Shown here: positions 5,558-5,704 of the stretch, one piece after another
How positions within the stretch are numbered: the first letter of the stretch is position 1
How the letters are laid out: every line of letters begins with the position of its first letter
NCBI GenBank assembly: GCA_016185915.1
Contig: JACPMP010000084.1
Span: forward strand, 1-5,704
DNA: 5,704 nt
From: Candidatus Woesearchaeota archaeon
GTDB lineage: Archaea; Nanobdellota; Nanobdellia; Woesearchaeales; GW2011-AR4
Direction of reading: 5' to 3'
Position numbers and translations under genes: made by a program
Notes under the pieces: generated by a model
What the model was told of the DNA's origin: nothing
Seen by the model: the letters and a program-made list of their open reading frames with translations, nothing else
Databases searched by the model: none

Positions 5558-5704
5558 CTTAAGAATTCTTTTTCAATATTCTTTTGGCTGATATAATCAG
5601 CTCTAGGAGTCTTTCTGGCTTCCTCTAGTTGTTTTTTAGCTTCATTGCTAAGTTCGAAATCTTCCGCAATAGCGTGCTTTATGAATTCCACGTCTTTTTG
5701 TAGA
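5554..5704 (-). CDS. RelB-like antitoxin, C-terminal part (5' truncated by window edge)
   Basis: The minus-strand frame open at the right edge encodes 49 residues ending at TGA 5556-5554. They include DVEFIKHAIAEDFELSNEA, then KKQLEEARKTPRADYISQ, then a short tail ending KEFLR. It is acidic and helical, with the L-E-E-A-R-K-T-P-x-x-Y-I-S pattern typical of the toxin-binding tail of archaeal RelB-type antitoxins. The stop overlaps the RelE-type start by ATGA, the normal order and coupling for such a pair. Family knowledge: the antitoxin tail wraps around the toxin and blocks its active site, while the N-terminal part often binds the operon promoter. That part and its promoter lie beyond the window, so the DNA-binding type cannot be told. 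Too short for many gene callers because it is cut by the edge. Confidence 0.78.
   Translation of the reverse strand, partial: LQKDVEFIKHAIAEDFELSNEAKKQLEEARKTPRADYISQKNIEKEFLR

Noticed and set aside
1..5704. CRISPR array, tRNA or rRNA gene, insertion sequence ends or attachment site repeats
   Set aside because: No regularly spaced repeats, cloverleaf-like segments, transposase or integrase motifs, or long direct or inverted repeats were seen by eye.

Overview
The window looks like chromosomal DNA from an AT-rich archaeon. The evidence is a full-length archaeal/eukaryotic-type elongation factor 2 with an intact diphthamide loop, a Taw3/TYW3 wyosine methyltransferase, and TATA boxes about 26-29 nt before the start codons of four genes, which fits mostly leaderless transcription. 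The flavour of EF-2 together with small toxin-antitoxin genes would fit a DPANN-type archaeon (Woesearchaeota/Pacearchaeota-like), but that rank is a guess from sequence alone.

Layout. The plus strand carries bases 1-1437: the 3' end of a prohibitin/SPFH-type membrane protein gene, a Taw3 methyltransferase gene, and a hicB-hicA antitoxin-toxin pair. From 1443 to the right edge everything is on the minus strand. Read in transcription order from the right edge, these are the 3' end of a RelB-like antitoxin gene overlapping a RelE-type toxin gene, a small protein with a PD-(D/E)XK nuclease signature, EF-2, and a 259-residue protein of unknown function. That last gene ends 5 nt from the convergent hicA. 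No intergenic stretch exceeds about 170 bases.

How it fits together. EF-2 and Taw3 are both core translation functions: EF-2 moves tRNA and mRNA through the ribosome, and wyosine at position 37 of tRNA-Phe guards the reading frame. They are on opposite strands with separate promoters, so no operon is implied. Accessory material is inserted between and beside these genes: two type II toxin-antitoxin modules, a putative nuclease that is visibly more AT-rich than EF-2, and the orphan protein. This resembles a small accessory patch beside core genes. No transposase, integrase, tRNA, CRISPR array or long repeat is visible.

The best candidates for something undescribed are the 259-aa orphan (1443-2222) and the solitary nuclease-like gene (4606-5181). 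Neither has a recognisable partner gene, and I see no clear evidence that the window holds a complete new multi-gene system.
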